This document shows positions 48,930-61,830 of a DNA stretch of 64,000 bases, piece by piece. The stretch is from Sipunculus nudus. Lineage: Eukaryota > Annelida > Sipuncula > Golfingiida > Sipunculidae. The stretch's first letter is position 1; every line of letters begins with the position of its first letter. A program made the translations under genes and the position numbers. The notes under the pieces were generated by a model. That model was not told where the DNA came from. It saw only the letters and a program-made list of their open reading frames with translations, and ran no database searches. The stretch spans positions 72,862,300 through 72,926,299 of the forward strand of contig CM049314.1 of NCBI GenBank assembly GCA_026874595.1, written 5' to 3'.

Positions 48930-50890
48930 CTCGAATTTAGATTAGAGTAGTTTATGAGTTTTGGGTGCCATGCCTATGCCGTCAAGTTCTACTTTCGAAT
49001 AGGAAAGTGACTGACTTCTGTTGATATTCATGAAATAAATAAATGATACTAGTCTGCATATTACAACAATTCCATTGATTCACTGTGAAAGCATGAGTTT
49101 TAATTCAGAAGTAAACGAAAACATGTTCATTTATCCCCCCCCCCCATCCCGACCATCTTGAGGGTCATAGGGGTTGATCACTTTATTTCTATATTCATGT
49201 GTAGGCATTGTATTTTTGGGGTCGTCCTACTTTGGTTCTCCCTAACCCCCCAACTCAGTCCAGTACAAAACCATCGGTTTCAATTTTTTTTTCTTCTCCC
49301 ATTTTTGTCTCCTCTAGACATCTTATTTACAAAGCTGAAATTTGGCTTCAGTATTAGTCCTGGGTCACATTTTGCAAATGATATTTATAATTTTACCTTC
49401 ACATTATTCTCAAGGTCGTATACTCCATAGCTGATCCCCGATTATAGCTCGATTGGGTAAAAGGGGCTTCCATTGGTTTCATACATCAAATTACATTTTT
49501 TCTAAATGTAGATAAGACGCCCTTTTACACACATTGCATAAAGAACAATATTGACTGCTACCCAAAGCTATTATATGACCCTCCAATCTTCTTTTACTTT
49601 TAGATATGCTATATTTAGATATATTTAAGGGAAGATGAATATGGCCAAAGTATTTATAACAATGAAGTCACAACTCCGAGTTTGGCCGTGTCGAATGTAG
49701 CTGACGGGGGTCATAAAACTCGCTCAAAGGCACGGAGAAATGCCGCTGGTAAGCCCGGTGCTAATTAATTCAGCGCGAGAGTCCCCCCTTTGTCATGACT
49801 TCGGAACGGCCCGTTAGTTTGGGGAGACTCCACGCGTGAGCTAACGCGTAAGTTTCTCCTCAAATCAATCTTGTGTATTTAACGTAAATATTTGAACAAT
49901 CGTGGGTGTACACAAGATATTTTCATATAAACATCGTACCCTTCTTATGATTTCATAACTGAAATGAGAAAAAAAAACGAAAAGCGTAGGAAGGGTAATT
50001 TAGGATTTTTGCCAAATAAAAGGATAAAACGGAGTAAAATATACACGAACCTTATCGATAACAAATGAAATTCTTATCTATACCAAATATATTTTTTATA
50101 CACTTAGCATTAATAAGAAGGCCAGATCAAAGGTCAGATCCCTGGTGACAAGAGTTTATGCCTGGGCAATATGGCTCCGACCATGACGGTCTTCTAACTT
50201 TACAACAATAAAATGGTGTTATGTCAGATAATAAATGCCCAGGACATCCCACAACTAAGACAACTGCTAAATAAAGAATATTTAAGCCGAGTGCATATAG
50301 TTAAGGCAGCATCTTAGCTATATTGATTCATTATTTGTTATTTCCGGTCTACCAAAAGGGTTTGTTGCCTGGTTTCCAATTATCATATTGAATGCCTAGT
50401 ATGAAGCCTGGAACCAAGATTATATGAAATGCTTGGTAATTCATAGCCTTGTACCACGAGGGGGCCCCTTAACGTACCTTACATAAATAACTTATTAATT
50501 CTTAGTTTTTACTTAATATCTTTATATGAAATTGTAAACCGTGTTTTTGTTAATAATGAAAGTCAGTTATATTACAGACGCGGGGAGGTTTGGCGTGAAC
50601 AGTACTACACTGCATTGGTCGATATAACGTTTCTGTTTTCAAATGTATGTTTCCCCTCTCCCTTGGTTTCGCTAAATCATGAATCTAATAAAGAATTTAT
50701 TATGCAACCATGACGTCATATATCATTTTAGGTTTCCATCGCAGTAAGTTGTCTGGCCTAAACGGTTCATGATTCATCATGATATTTATCTTTTTTTTCA
50801 TTAAATGCGACACTGGGGGGCATCCCTCCAGCTGGACGATACTGGCTACGCTCCTTTTTTTAATAAAGGAAAAATTAAAATTAATTTCTG
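48930..50890. other. Spacer, part conserved, part unique to unit 2
   Basis: Positions 49,050-49,610 match 26,350-26,880. From about 49,630 to 50,890 I find no counterpart in unit 1 and no recognisable element. It has a poly-C tract at 49,136-49,145. No gene seen. Confidence 0.5.
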
Positions 50891-51083
50891 ACAGGCGTCT
50901 GTGGCTGAGGGGTAGATCATAGGTCTCAAAGCTAAGAGATCAAAATGAGATCGAATCGAAGCCGAGTCAGAGACATTTTTTCACGGTCAGCCCCCACCCA
51001 GGGTGAGTACTCTGCGGGCTTGATGGAAAAGCAATGCCCATGCCCGTGTTTCATTCATAAACGAGTGTGCTTTCCGGGGATAC
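50891..51083 (+). mobile_element. SINE S1 fragment (head and part of core)
   Basis: 'gtctgtggctgaggggtaga' and the following 'atcgaatcgaagccgagtca' correspond to the S1 tRNA-like head. It continues with 'cagggtgagtactctgcggg' and 'atgcccgtgtttcattcat'. It breaks off before the S1 tail, where the block shared with unit 1 (27,130) begins. Confidence 0.6.
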
Positions 51084-51983
51084 CTTTTTGGTAATTTAGT
51101 GTCCTTATGGTAATGATTAACTGTACGGTAACACAATTTCATCAAGGGTCGACATTCCTGAGTGGTCGCCATTTTGTTGAGTGGTGCAGGATAATCAAAA
51201 CTCGCAAACCATGTCTTGCAACAGAAAGAAATCCATATCTACTGTACAGTGCAGAATCGAACCCTGTGGCGAAAAATCTGTTAAAAAATTGGCTAAGTTT
51301 CTATTGAATTCCATGCTTATTCCTTGCTTTCTTTTCTATATCATTGTCGCTGGATTATCCAAAATATCTTTCCTTAGCTCTTCCTTCATATGTTGCTAAG
51401 GTTTTAAGGTTCACTGGTAAAAGGCGTCCATAGATATTTGGTGTAGGAATTCGACAGGATAGCGCGGAATGCAATACCACACCTCGGGTTCTTGTAAATA
51501 TTATTAAAGAAATAAGACGGTTAACCATTAAGGTAAATAATAATGGATACATTTTCTCAATTTTAATCTGCTTTGTCAAATAAGAGCAGGCAAGAGAGAA
51601 ACGGTGAAACCGACAGGAAAATTATATCAAAATTCTATGAGTTGTTAAGGCCAGTGGTGCTGTTTGGAGCTTCCATTGGAAACAAATTAATAATGGGAAA
51701 TCAGGTCACACATGCTTTGATTTTCTCGGGTGAATTTTGTAATAAAAAGTTCAAGAAGCTACAACAATATGAGAAATTTGTCTGAAACAGGGTAGATATG
51801 CGAGAGTGTAAACATGCCAAAGGGGGCTGCATACGGAGCCTAACATCTGGTGAATGATTGATTGATTATATGTAGGCAGTCAGATACATTTTTTTTTGGT
51901 AGAGGTTACCGCCTCCATTTTTTTAATGCTGACTTAACTAAGTCTTAACTAAGTATGTACATCTGCAGAGTTTCCATTCCGAT
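51084..51983. other. Conserved spacer, matches 27,130-27,900
   Basis: No gene seen. The match to unit 1 includes 'tatggtaatgattaactgta' and 'catctggtga'. Confidence 0.5.
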
Positions 51984-52307
51984 TCTGGACTACTTGACAG
52001 GGCGGTAGCACTCGCTTCCTATCATTTTTATATCCTGGTGTTACCCAGGCCCGGTGTCTACCGCACCTGCGGGTCCAGGGTGTGAAATCATCCTCATTGC
52101 TGGGTCATACAATCCAGGAACCCCCCAAAGACGCACTCGTATGTGAGTGATACACGGCTGTAGGGCACAGCCTCCCTATTAAGCCTGCAGAGCGCTTACT
52201 CTGGGTGGGGGCCGACCTTGAAAAACCCTCACCGCCTCGGCTGAGATTCGAACCCACGATCTGCCGGCTGTGAGTCCTGCGCTCTACCCCTGAGCCACAG
52301 AAGCCGG
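51984..52307 (-). mobile_element. SINE S1, best-preserved full-length copy
   Basis: On the minus strand it starts 'tccggcttctgtggctcagg', with A-box-like 'tggctcaggggtagagcgca' and B-box-like 'gtgggttcgaatctcag'. The core follows with 'ggctgtgccctacagccgt' and 'gagtgcgtctttggggggtt', and the tail ends 'gagtgctaccgccctgtcaa'. Its near-consensus B box and clear length (about 324 bp) make it the reference copy for the family in this window. Confidence 0.8.
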
Positions 52308-52718
52308 ATACATGTCAGATACATATAAAAGAACATTATCTTGACATAACCAATGATAACACTAATCAATTTTTTTAATATATAAACTTATTTCCATAGT
52401 CGTACTTTGATCAATATTAGTACAACAGATAAAGAAATAATTATATAAGAATTAAATTATATGTAGTGATTTAGAATAAATCGTATTAAAAACAGATGTG
52501 AACGATAATTAAGGACTACAAAAACATAAAAGTATTGCTATATTTTTTAGAAATAGTGTGTGTATAGGACTGATAATAGCAAGCATATCTAAAAATACAG
52601 AACAACATTGAATTTATAAAAGACTAAGTCATGACCAGACACAGTATCCATCGTAAAGAAAAGAAAAGAAAAAAAAATCATCAATTAAAATAAATATAAA
52701 TAGAAGTATGGACCTGCA
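52308..52718. other. AT-rich spacer
   Basis: No gene or named repeat seen. Very AT-rich, with a purine run at about 52,661-52,678. Confidence 0.45.
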
Positions 52719-52908
52719 ATCGGGACGTCAATATGGATGAGTCTTGCATTCCCTATAATGCAAATTTCGAATAATAAAATGAGTGATGGGTTATGAAATA
52801 AACGTAAAATAATGCAAGTGACCAGTCGTTTCTTCTAATGTCATCACTCATTTTATTATTAGAAATCTACATTAAAAGGAATGCAAGCCTCATCAGTGTG
52901 GAGGTCCC
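52719..52908. repeat. Hairpin repeat with about 70-bp inverted arms
   Basis: The left arm (about 52,719-52,790: 'cgggacgtca', 'tcttgcattccctataatgc', 'taataaaatgagtgatg') is the reverse complement of the right arm (about 52,838-52,908: 'catcactcattttattatta', 'aggaatgcaagcctcat', 'gaggtccc'), with a loop of about 50 bp. In unit 1 only the right arm is present (about 28,925-28,998). It looks like a short MITE or an inverted duplication that arose after the units separated. Confidence 0.65.
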
Positions 52909-54369
52909 CCAAAATCGTATTTGCATTCACTTACTCTGCCTTTTTTCCTTGCTGCATGACCGTACATTTATGAAAATTCTTTCATGACATTCCTGGATCC
53001 GTCTCAAGTGTTGGATACATACCAAAATCTAATCGTTCCTTCATTGGCCAATACCCATAATTTGTAATTGTAAACGAACACACAAACAAACACACTAACG
53101 ATGATGAAAGCATGTCCTCCTAGAGAAAGCAATCACCGCTCCTTGGTTGGGCCCGATCATGAAAAATCTTACGATCACCCTGTACTCAACCAATATATCA
53201 CAGAAGCGGATCAGGTCCCCACATGTACTATACCGGTACAATTATTTTTGTTTTGTATAAATTGGGCTGAGGTGTCGTATTGTGGCTCAGAATATGTTTA
53301 AATGATACATAAACAAAGGACGATCGATCAATTTGTTGGAAGACTGAACACGACATATTCTTGTGGAGACGCCATTCAACAAGTTTCGTGTTTAAATATG
53401 TGTACATATTTCATGAATCAGACCATAAGTTCCATAGCCTGCGTCTGAATGCGTGTTGCATGGCAACTGAAATCACCCAAAACCCGACTGCTCTCCACTA
53501 GTTACATTTTTTTCATCTCTTTATCTTTGTGAATAGCACTTTTAGGAACTCCATAACATGTTAATCTGTTGAGGTCCACCCGCATTTTTTTTCTGTCTTC
53601 TTCGTCGTTTTATTATTATTATTTTTATTGTTCGTATTATTATTATTATTATCATATACATTTATAAGACGCAACATAACTAAGCAAGAATGCTGAATAG
53701 ATTGTGTATACTAACAACTTCAAATGAATAAAACTTATAAAACAAATTATTTTAGCATTACTCAAAATATTAGAGTCCATAAAAAATACACATTCCTAAT
53801 AAGATGGGTCTTTAACCGACTCAAACATTTAATTGGGGCTTGTTTAAAATTTCTGTGTCAACATTATCTCTCTGTTCGCTTGGTGCACTAGTGGGGATTA
53901 TTTCGAAAAACGCTATGTGACATATTGCGCGGACTCGGACTCACAAGAGTTTAGGGGTAATTGGCGTCACAATTTGGCCCCACAATACACCGCTGTTCAT
54001 GCGTACACCAGCGGCGTAATTTATAATATAGTGAAGAGGGTAGTGTAGTCCATAGAAACCTGAGAATGACCACGAGTGCTTTCGTTTACTTTACAAACTT
54101 ACACGAGTACATTATTACATTAATTAGTAATTCTACTTTTGACGGGGCACAACAGGGACATGCCGCCCAGTCCCCTTTAGGCAGGGTGACAGACCATAAC
54201 CTATTAACCCTCCCCCCCCCAAGAAAAAAATAATATGATGCAAAGACGCGTTCTTATTTTGCTAAATAAACAAATATCATTTTATCATTAAAATATACTC
54301 TTAATTCAATCCATAAAAGAATTTAAAAAATCCACCAACATTAAAAATATGTCATATAACGTATTGCAA
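52909..54369. other. Gene-free end of unit 2
   Basis: Matches 28,990-30,520 throughout. Includes an (ATT)n-type tract at about 53,610-53,652 and a short poly-C at about 54,212-54,220. No gene seen. Confidence 0.5.
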
Positions 54370-57300
54370 CGTTTCTCAAATATCAAAGGAATGCAGTCTC
54401 TCATAAATTAATAAAATACCGAAATGAAGCTTACTCAAATGGCCTTAACTGGGGGTTAGGTATCATGTTGCATGATGTTAGGACGGCACTTTGTAAAATG
54501 TTTATTTTATTCGCTGCCTATTTCATTATACGCCCGATGCATCTCACAGCATGTCCACCGCAATCTGGTGTCAAACTCAATAGCTGTACATGATTCCACT
54601 TCTCCTATCCACCAATTTTTTCGTGAAAGGTTTTATACAATTTACTAAATTCACCTTGATTTACACGAGAATTAAGTCAATCAACTGTAGCGATTACCTA
54701 ACAGCAATATAATGCTCTATATTGTATGAATTAATATTAATCATTAATTCAGATAGAGTTATGACTCAACAGATGTATGATTTTGCGACATATTTGTGAC
54801 GACCTACGCTGTCTATCTTAAACTACATACATAAGACGATTTGAAGTGATGAAGCCACTGTGGCATTTGTACGTAACACGTTTGTTACATCACACATAGC
54901 TCCCTACCGCACTAAACAGATAAACATATAAGGTAACTAGAACTGACGCAATTATTTCTGCAGTTCTTTCTAGAAAAGGACAACACCGTCGTTGCGTCGC
55001 AAACTTATTTAATTCCTGCTTATTTATATAAATCATCATTAATCGCCACATAACCTCCTGTGATAAAAGCAAATTTGAAGTACCAAACTAAATAGCTTTG
55101 GATGAAATAACACAAAAAGTAGGTGAACAGGGGTTTGGAACAGAGTATAGTAAAACTGACGACTAATAGAGCTGTCTTTCAAGCGCTGCCTTTTTTTTAT
55201 AACAAAAAAAGGTACACGGATCGTTGATGACACTGTCAGTTAAATGAGGATAAAAGTAGCCACACCATAAATGACTTGGTTTTACTGCCGTCTGTTTATT
55301 CCAGAAATTATAGGAACTAACGTTCCCTACCCGAACGTTACCAGTTAACTACCAGAAACAAAAAAATAGCTCATCGTGGATAAGATTATCTGAGTTATAT
55401 AGTTTAAACCTTGGTAACCATCCGTTCGTCAGTTAACAGTCAACAAATCGTTATCATAAGACCCAGGAAGGTCGTTCGTCAATTTTTGATACATCTTGAT
55501 TGGTCCTCTGGGGAAACCAAAGCGTACGTCACAATATGCAATATTCTACGAGTTCGCGAGTAAATATTCCAGAATTTGTCCATTTGTTATTTGTTATCAG
55601 TTCAAACTTCACATGCTGATAGATCCAGATGTGGAAAGAGAAAAGTAGGTCACTATGAGCCATAGTCTCACCTATACTAAGCAAAGGCTCATGTCAGTAA
55701 AAATTTATAGATAAAGCCAGAATGCTCAGGAAATATCTAGTTGAATTGTCATGACATGCAGTGCTGCTGTCGGACACTTGGTGTGCCATCTGCAAACTAA
55801 CATGTATAATTGAGTAACCTTTGAACAAAACTTCAGGAGGACAGAAGTTGCACCATGTAAAATCTCTTATATTCTATGTATTTATATTTGTATTTCAGAA
55901 CAATAGTGGTTTACCCATAAGCAAGGTACAAATTGTAGCTGTTAGTCATCAATGTTATGTGTATACATCAAGGGATGATGAGATATCTCAGGAGACCGGA
56001 ATAGACATGGTTCAAAGACACAGGTTTCAATTTTCAGAAGCTCAGAAGTCTGCACATATTTAGCGAGCTAAATATTAGAAATGGGAAGTTCAGATTCTAC
56101 ATGTAAACTGGCTGTTGTAAAGGTGTCTTGGAATCCCTAGATTAAGTCACTCTAGTATATGTAAATGAGCGTTAAGGCCACGGGCCACTGGTTTTATTTA
56201 AGTACAAAGGCAGATTTTCTCAATCAACAGTTCCATTCCAAGAAACGCTTACTACACATTCAGGATTCTCCGATTCTATGAGACAAAAGGCTTTGTTTTC
56301 CCATCGTTCCTCAAATAATCCGTGGATCACCTTCGCATGGCATTATAATCAGCTATAATATAAAAATAAATAACAACACATATTTTTATTCTATAATTGT
56401 TTACTTCTTTTATCGGATAAGGAACCCTGTTTGCCATTTGTATAACTTTGAAATTTAAAAAAAAAGTGCAAAATTTCCGAAAAGCAACTACTTAATGCAT
56501 TGCAGAAAACTTTATAATTTTTTATTTCTTTTGATGTTTTAACAAAATAATATGTTCCATTTTTTTCTGACATTGTCGTTCCAACAGATAGTGTTGAGCA
56601 AATGCCCAATTTCCAATTTTCCATACGGATATAAAGAACCTGCCTAGTAACCATTTTGACCTAAACCGCACTTGCTTAACCTTTAGCGGAAATGAAAAAA
56701 AGAGCCTTTCATCTAAACTGTATGCTTTGTCCCTGTACAGGAATTATTTCTAACTCAACAGACCTTGTGTCCTCATAGTCTGTCAAACCTGTCAAGGGTT
56801 GCACAGACATCAACTAATGGTATTGTTATCATCTTTTCATGGTATTCATTATTGATGATGTTCAGTCGACCGAAAGAGCTTCAGTCTATGGTGTAATGGG
56901 AGTAAATGAGTTTCATCGATTTATTTGTTCACTGCAGCCCTCTGATTTAACGACATGAGAACCCCCATAAAGCAGTGGAAATTTACATCAATAATTCCTG
57001 AATACGGCAGATCATCAGTTATAAACATTGTACTATCGTTATACTTTAAGCTTCTTTCTTTAGAACCTAAAACAATTCCCTAATTTACATTTCATCCATG
57101 TCAAACTTTCAAAATACACACAATACAAGTCTGTTGTATTCTTGTATGATAAACCAGCTGCCATCCTCATACCTTTTACTTCTTTTATTGAGAACCAGAA
57201 ACACTAAGCAACATTTTGTTTCATTTATGTCAATCCTTCGAAACGTATACGTGCTGATAGTCTGCTATGATCTGGCAATATTAACCAACTTTGCTGATTT

Positions 57301-57980
57301 CGTTAAGTAAAATTGGAGATATAAGAACATTTCCCTTTAATTTCAATTTTACTGTTTTGCTAAATTTGTAAAGTGTATGATGAATCTGTGTCTGGCTAAC
57401 TCATAAAAAACGCTATGCAAGCAAATGTTATGCTTTCATGTCAGTTTTCAGAGCAGTTATGTATTACATTCGTCAAGGAAGTTCAGTTTTGCCGACGTTT
57501 GCTTATTTGTCTGTTTGTTTTTTATGTTAGCAGCATTACTCAAAAAGTTCTTCAAATATTTTGAGGAAATTATCAGGAGAGTTTAACAATGATACAAGAA
57601 ACAATTGATTAAATTATAGGCGGTGATCCGGATTACCATCTTGATCCAGAATTTTTTAAAGGAAAAATGCTACATTTCTTACAATGCTATATCGGGGTAC
57701 TGAGCTGTGTTTTCTGAAGGCTTTTCTAGGTTAGCACTCTGCCTTGTTCAAACAAACCTTAAAAGCAACGTTTATTCAATACACTTAGTATGTTCGGTGT
57801 TCTTCCTTATTTTACCATATTAAGTAGACACAACATTGAACGAAGAAAAACAGTATGAGAACAAAAGCAACCTAATCTGCACACAAAATACAATAACTTG
57901 AAACAAGTGTGTAAATATTGCTCGAGGCTGATGATTGTTTGCCCGCTGTCAAGCTTGACATACATCCGTTCCAAGTCATC
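54370..57980. other. Gene-free start of unit 3, with a deletion
   Basis: No gene seen. It follows units 1 and 2 up to 'cgttaccagttaac' (55,335) and then jumps to the equivalent of 7,005 or 33,108. It continues to about 57,930, matching the flank of the 2.2 kb element's empty site near 57,000. Confidence 0.5.
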
Positions 57981-58399
57981 CGTGCTGATTATAACTAATA
58001 ATATGTTTACATTCGAAGGAAAAGAGAATGGAAATTTATAAAACGAAAAGAAATAATAATATTACCCTGATGTGATGCTTCCACATTATCATAATATGGA
58101 GTAAAGTATTAAGAAGCCTATAGCAATTGACAAATTCTTTGATAAAAAAAATGATAATTATAATTACAGAAATTATATAATAAATTCAGTGAGTCCTCAC
58201 ACGTAACAGTTGGGTATCTGACATCCAGTTTGATTTTTTTTAAAATATTGTTTGTTTATATAAGTTGAGAAACCTTGGAGGCTATGAGTGTATACCTCTT
58301 CAATAATCAGTACATTGGTATCGTTTACGTTTTAAGTCATATTTGCTTCGTTTATTATACGGCACACTTCATTTCTTGGTGTTATTTTCAAATTGTAGA
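57981..58399. other. Left part of the unit 3 insertion
   Basis: No counterpart in the other units and no recognisable gene. It may include the 3' untranslated part of the LINE whose coding relic begins near 58,400 on the minus strand. Confidence 0.35.
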
Positions 58400-61000
58400 A
58401 AAATAAAGGTTACTATGGATTTACGTATCTAATGTGGAACTTTTAGACATTAAGAGTAAAATTGTCTTCCACTCGCAAAGTTTCCAGTGCCTTAAAAAGT
58501 GGTTCTGAGTGAGAATTATATTTAATGCTTGTCACCGTAAGTACAATCCTTTATTGCAGCTTAAAATATTATTGCTTTTAAGCCCCCATGCTAATATACC
58601 GTAATTCACGTGTGGTAAAATCAAACTATTGTATAAAGTCGTGAGTATGCGTACGGGTAAGTAATGTTTTAGCTTAGTATTAACACCAATACATTTAGAC
58701 TTTTTTGTTTAAATTTCGAACCAAAATGTTCATCGAGAGTGATCCCAAGAAAATTTAATTCGTCCACTCTTTCTAACTTCAAAGCCATTAATTCTAATTT
58801 TATGTACTTTTACATTATTTTTCTTTTTCTTTTGCTGTGAAATATAATATAATTAGTTTTCTTGATATTCAGAGATAGCTTATTTACACATACCCACTGA
58901 TATATGTTATCTTATTCCTGATTAATTTTATGCGTGTCTTCTTGTGAATTAAAACTTGTGACGGGACACACAAGAGTCGTATCATCAGCATACATTTTGA
59001 ATCGAAAGAAGGAAGATGACCTCCAGATATCTTTAATGTATATGGTAAATAATAGGGGACCTAGGACTGAACCGTGAGGCACACCTGTTGATAGAGAGCG
59101 TGTGTTTTATCGAAACAATTTCAATATAATATTTACGGTGCTCAGAAATTTACGAACCATGTCAGCGAAGTGTAACTTAGCCATCTTATTATAAGTTTTT
59201 GAATAAAATATTATGATCTAGTGTGTCAAAGCTTTTGACAAATGAAAAAATAAGGCGAGAGGCGAAAAAGCATGATCTATGCTGCTAGTAATAATACTAT
59301 GACCCCAAGTACTGCATAGTCTGTAGAATAAATTTTTATTCCAAAGCCATATTGACAAGAATACATCAAGTGATGTTCAACAGAAAATGGAATAGCTGAT
59401 CATAGACGATTTTCTCAAGTACTGTTGACATTAAAGGTAAGATTGAAATCGGACGATAATTTTCTGGAAAATATGTATCTTGTTTCTTCAGTAGAGGGGC
59501 AATTTTTGCAAATTTCAATTTGTCAGGGACTATGCCAGTGCGTATGGACCTATTAATGATAATTTTTATGGTTCATTGATGACAGGTTCCAGCCTTCTCA
59601 ACAACTTGGTGGACAATCCGTCATATCCACAACTTGATCTTGTAGGAAGACATGTATTGTATTATTAATCGCCGTGTTTGTAAGAGCCTTTAACACAAAA
59701 TCCGTTGTTCCACGCTGTTCAAGATAATATGTAAAATGTACGTTTCCTGTTCAAACTATACTATCCGCAAACTTACAACCTATTTCACCAAAATATTTGT
59801 TTAGTGATTTGTAATTGAGTATTTATTATCAGCCGCTTTTGATTAACATTGAAATAGTCTGGAAAATGTTCACCATTCGATCTGTGCATGATGTCATGTT
59901 TGCCAAGTTTGTCTCAAGTGGGGATTTATCATACATGGTTTAAGCATTGCGTATTAATCTTTTGAGTATCACATTGTATGCTCTAAGGTTATTTTTGTGG
60001 CATTTTCATAACTACATGGTTTTGTTATTTTAATAGACTTGTACAACTTATCCCTAAACTTGATAGATCTCATAATGCCAAATGTGATCCAATTAGATAT
60101 TTTTTGTTTATATTTACAATGTGGTCATTTTTCTAATGGCATATGTTTATCTATTGCTGTACATATTATATTTTCGAGAACATCATATGTTGTATTCAAA
60201 TCGGCTGGATCATCCACATTAAGATTGCGTACAATATCCATTGTGCTTAATTCATTTTATAGGGACATTATCGAGGCTTCATTAATTTTATGATACTGAA
60301 GGAATTCCTCTGTCATGTCATGCTCGGTATTTATTTCAATCGTAAGAAAATAAGGCAAATGGTCAGTTATCTGGCTGATAAGAATGCCAGCAGAGCACAA
60401 AGACATATCAGATATGTTGGCAAATGTGTTGTCAATATGAGTAGCACCAAAAGTGCTAAAGCGGGTTGGAAATTTGACAGTAGGCATTTAATTTTATGCA
60501 AGTTTCCAGAAACTGACCGTGACTCTTCTTGTCTTTAATTTTTTAATAAATCAATATTAAAATCGCCAGTTGAAATAATGTCAGACTTGCAACGATTAAG
60601 TTCCTGAAGTAACGGATCAAGGGATCTATAAAAGCACACACGGTTGTATTGCTGATGTTTTCTTTCGGAAGGCGATAGATATTAACCAATGAAATACGTT
60701 TCTTGCTATTGCTTTTATTTTCAACGATAATTATCAACCCTTCCCAAAGTTCAAATTTATTTAAACAACTCCGAATATTAAACGAATGTTAATAATGCAA
60801 ATAAATTTAAAATTATATATAATGTAATTTTCTAGGTGCAACAAAGATATATCAGAGCTATCGTCAAGCCAAGTTTCTGGGAGGCATATTGCATCAAATT
60901 CATAGCCACATTGTTTCCATAATTCGACAAAAATATGAAGCTTATCAAACTTAGCATTTATACTTTGGCAATATAATGATAGAACCGAAAATATAAATTC
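58400..61000 (-). mobile_element. LINE (non-LTR retrotransposon) relic with endonuclease and reverse transcriptase
   Basis: Read on the minus strand from about 60,990 downward. An endonuclease start (SLYCQSINAKFDKL, then AICLPETWLDDSSD) comes first, then VNIYRLPKENIS (about 60,670), STGDFNIDLLKN (GDFN at 60,556-60,567) and an ISQITDHLPYF end (about 60,360). Further on are reverse transcriptase motifs: GVPHGSVLGPLLFTIYIKDI (about 59,040-59,095) and the YADD catalytic box (58,981-58,992). Near 58,590-58,650 is LYNSLILPHVNYGILAWG, typical of the RT-proximal C-terminal region. Frames are broken by several stops and shifts, so it is inactive. The order EN then RT places it among Jockey/CR1/I-like LINEs; I cannot choose between them. 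Confidence 0.82.
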
Positions 61001-61743
61001 AGATTTCTAGATAAAATATCATTTAAGGTCATTACGTGGTCCGACAAAGAACAAGTAAATATATGAAGATAATAAAAACTGAGATGTTTCTATACGTCAC
61101 AATAACCAAACTAGAACATATTGCATTGTTTAGAAAAAATATACAATTTTTAATACAAAATGTGCAATTGAAACGTTAAAAGAAGCTATAATAATAAGTG
61201 AGTTTTTATCCAAGATAATCAATTGTACAAGAAACATAATACGAGTCTGATTCGTAACATGTGCTTCATTATTAAGAATAATTTCTAGAATTTTTGGAAT
61301 TAAATAATTCTTTCCAGTTAAAGGTATGCTTAAATAAAAAATGACATAAGAAATATAACATGAGCTACAAGCACAATAATCAAAGTCTTGGCATGTTCCA
61401 AGTCATTTCCGATATGTGACAAATGCACATGTGGGCCAACGTTTTAGTCGTCAGATTTCGGGAACATGATATAAAAGTGCTGGTACCTGTGTCGATGGCT
61501 GAATATAAAGTCAATAAGTTAATCACGGAGGGTGAAACGCTAAGCCAGGTACGGCACTGTTACAGGTGTTTGGACCAGTGTTTCCTTTCAAAAATCAAGA
61601 TACTTTTACATAATGGTGCCTCTGTCGACAGCTGAATGCCTTGACTCCTGGCCTTTCATGGCGAGTGAAACGTATGGCCAGCAAGGGTAATATTTCACTT
61701 GCGATTTTTGTTTTAGTACCTTTGGGAGTTCCTTTCTTTGTCA
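61001..61743. other. Right part of the unit 3 insertion
   Basis: No counterpart in units 1 or 2. It could be the upstream part (5' region or first ORF) of the LINE, but I recognise no motif. A plus-strand frame of 70 codons (61,423-61,635) has no domain. Confidence 0.35.
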
Positions 61744-61830
61744 TTAATAACAGACTAATCGATTTAGTCCTGTATTGTATCCGCCTCTGGTCATACATCG
61801 GGCTCTCTTGAGCGACGAGCCATAATAAAT
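61744..61830 (+). promoter_or_regulatory. Conserved upstream block of the intact A-type gene
   Basis: Contains 'aacagactaatcgattt' and 'tgtatccgcctctggtcata', then 'cttgagcgacgagcc'. It lies about 410-500 bp before the ATG at 62,241. The second shared block 'caactcggttaatgttcccg...gggactgctcttgtctcc' is at about 61,949-61,992. A third, directly before the start codon, contains 'cgaagaagagctcgagaaaa' and is shared with the dead A-type copies. Functional promoter status is inferred only from position and retention. Confidence 0.4.

Larger units (their letters stand above)
30521..54369. repeat. Segmental duplication unit 2 (about 23.8 kb)
   Basis: Second direct copy, matching unit 1 block by block and beginning at the same point ('tatcaatggattgcag'). 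It carries only one, composite, copy of the PAN-like gene. It has its own insertions: the 4.0 kb transposon at 39,838-43,866, the SINE pair with (AT)n at 47,659-48,251, a 1.4 kb stretch at about 49,630-51,060 and a reverse SINE at 51,984-52,307. Confidence 0.85.
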
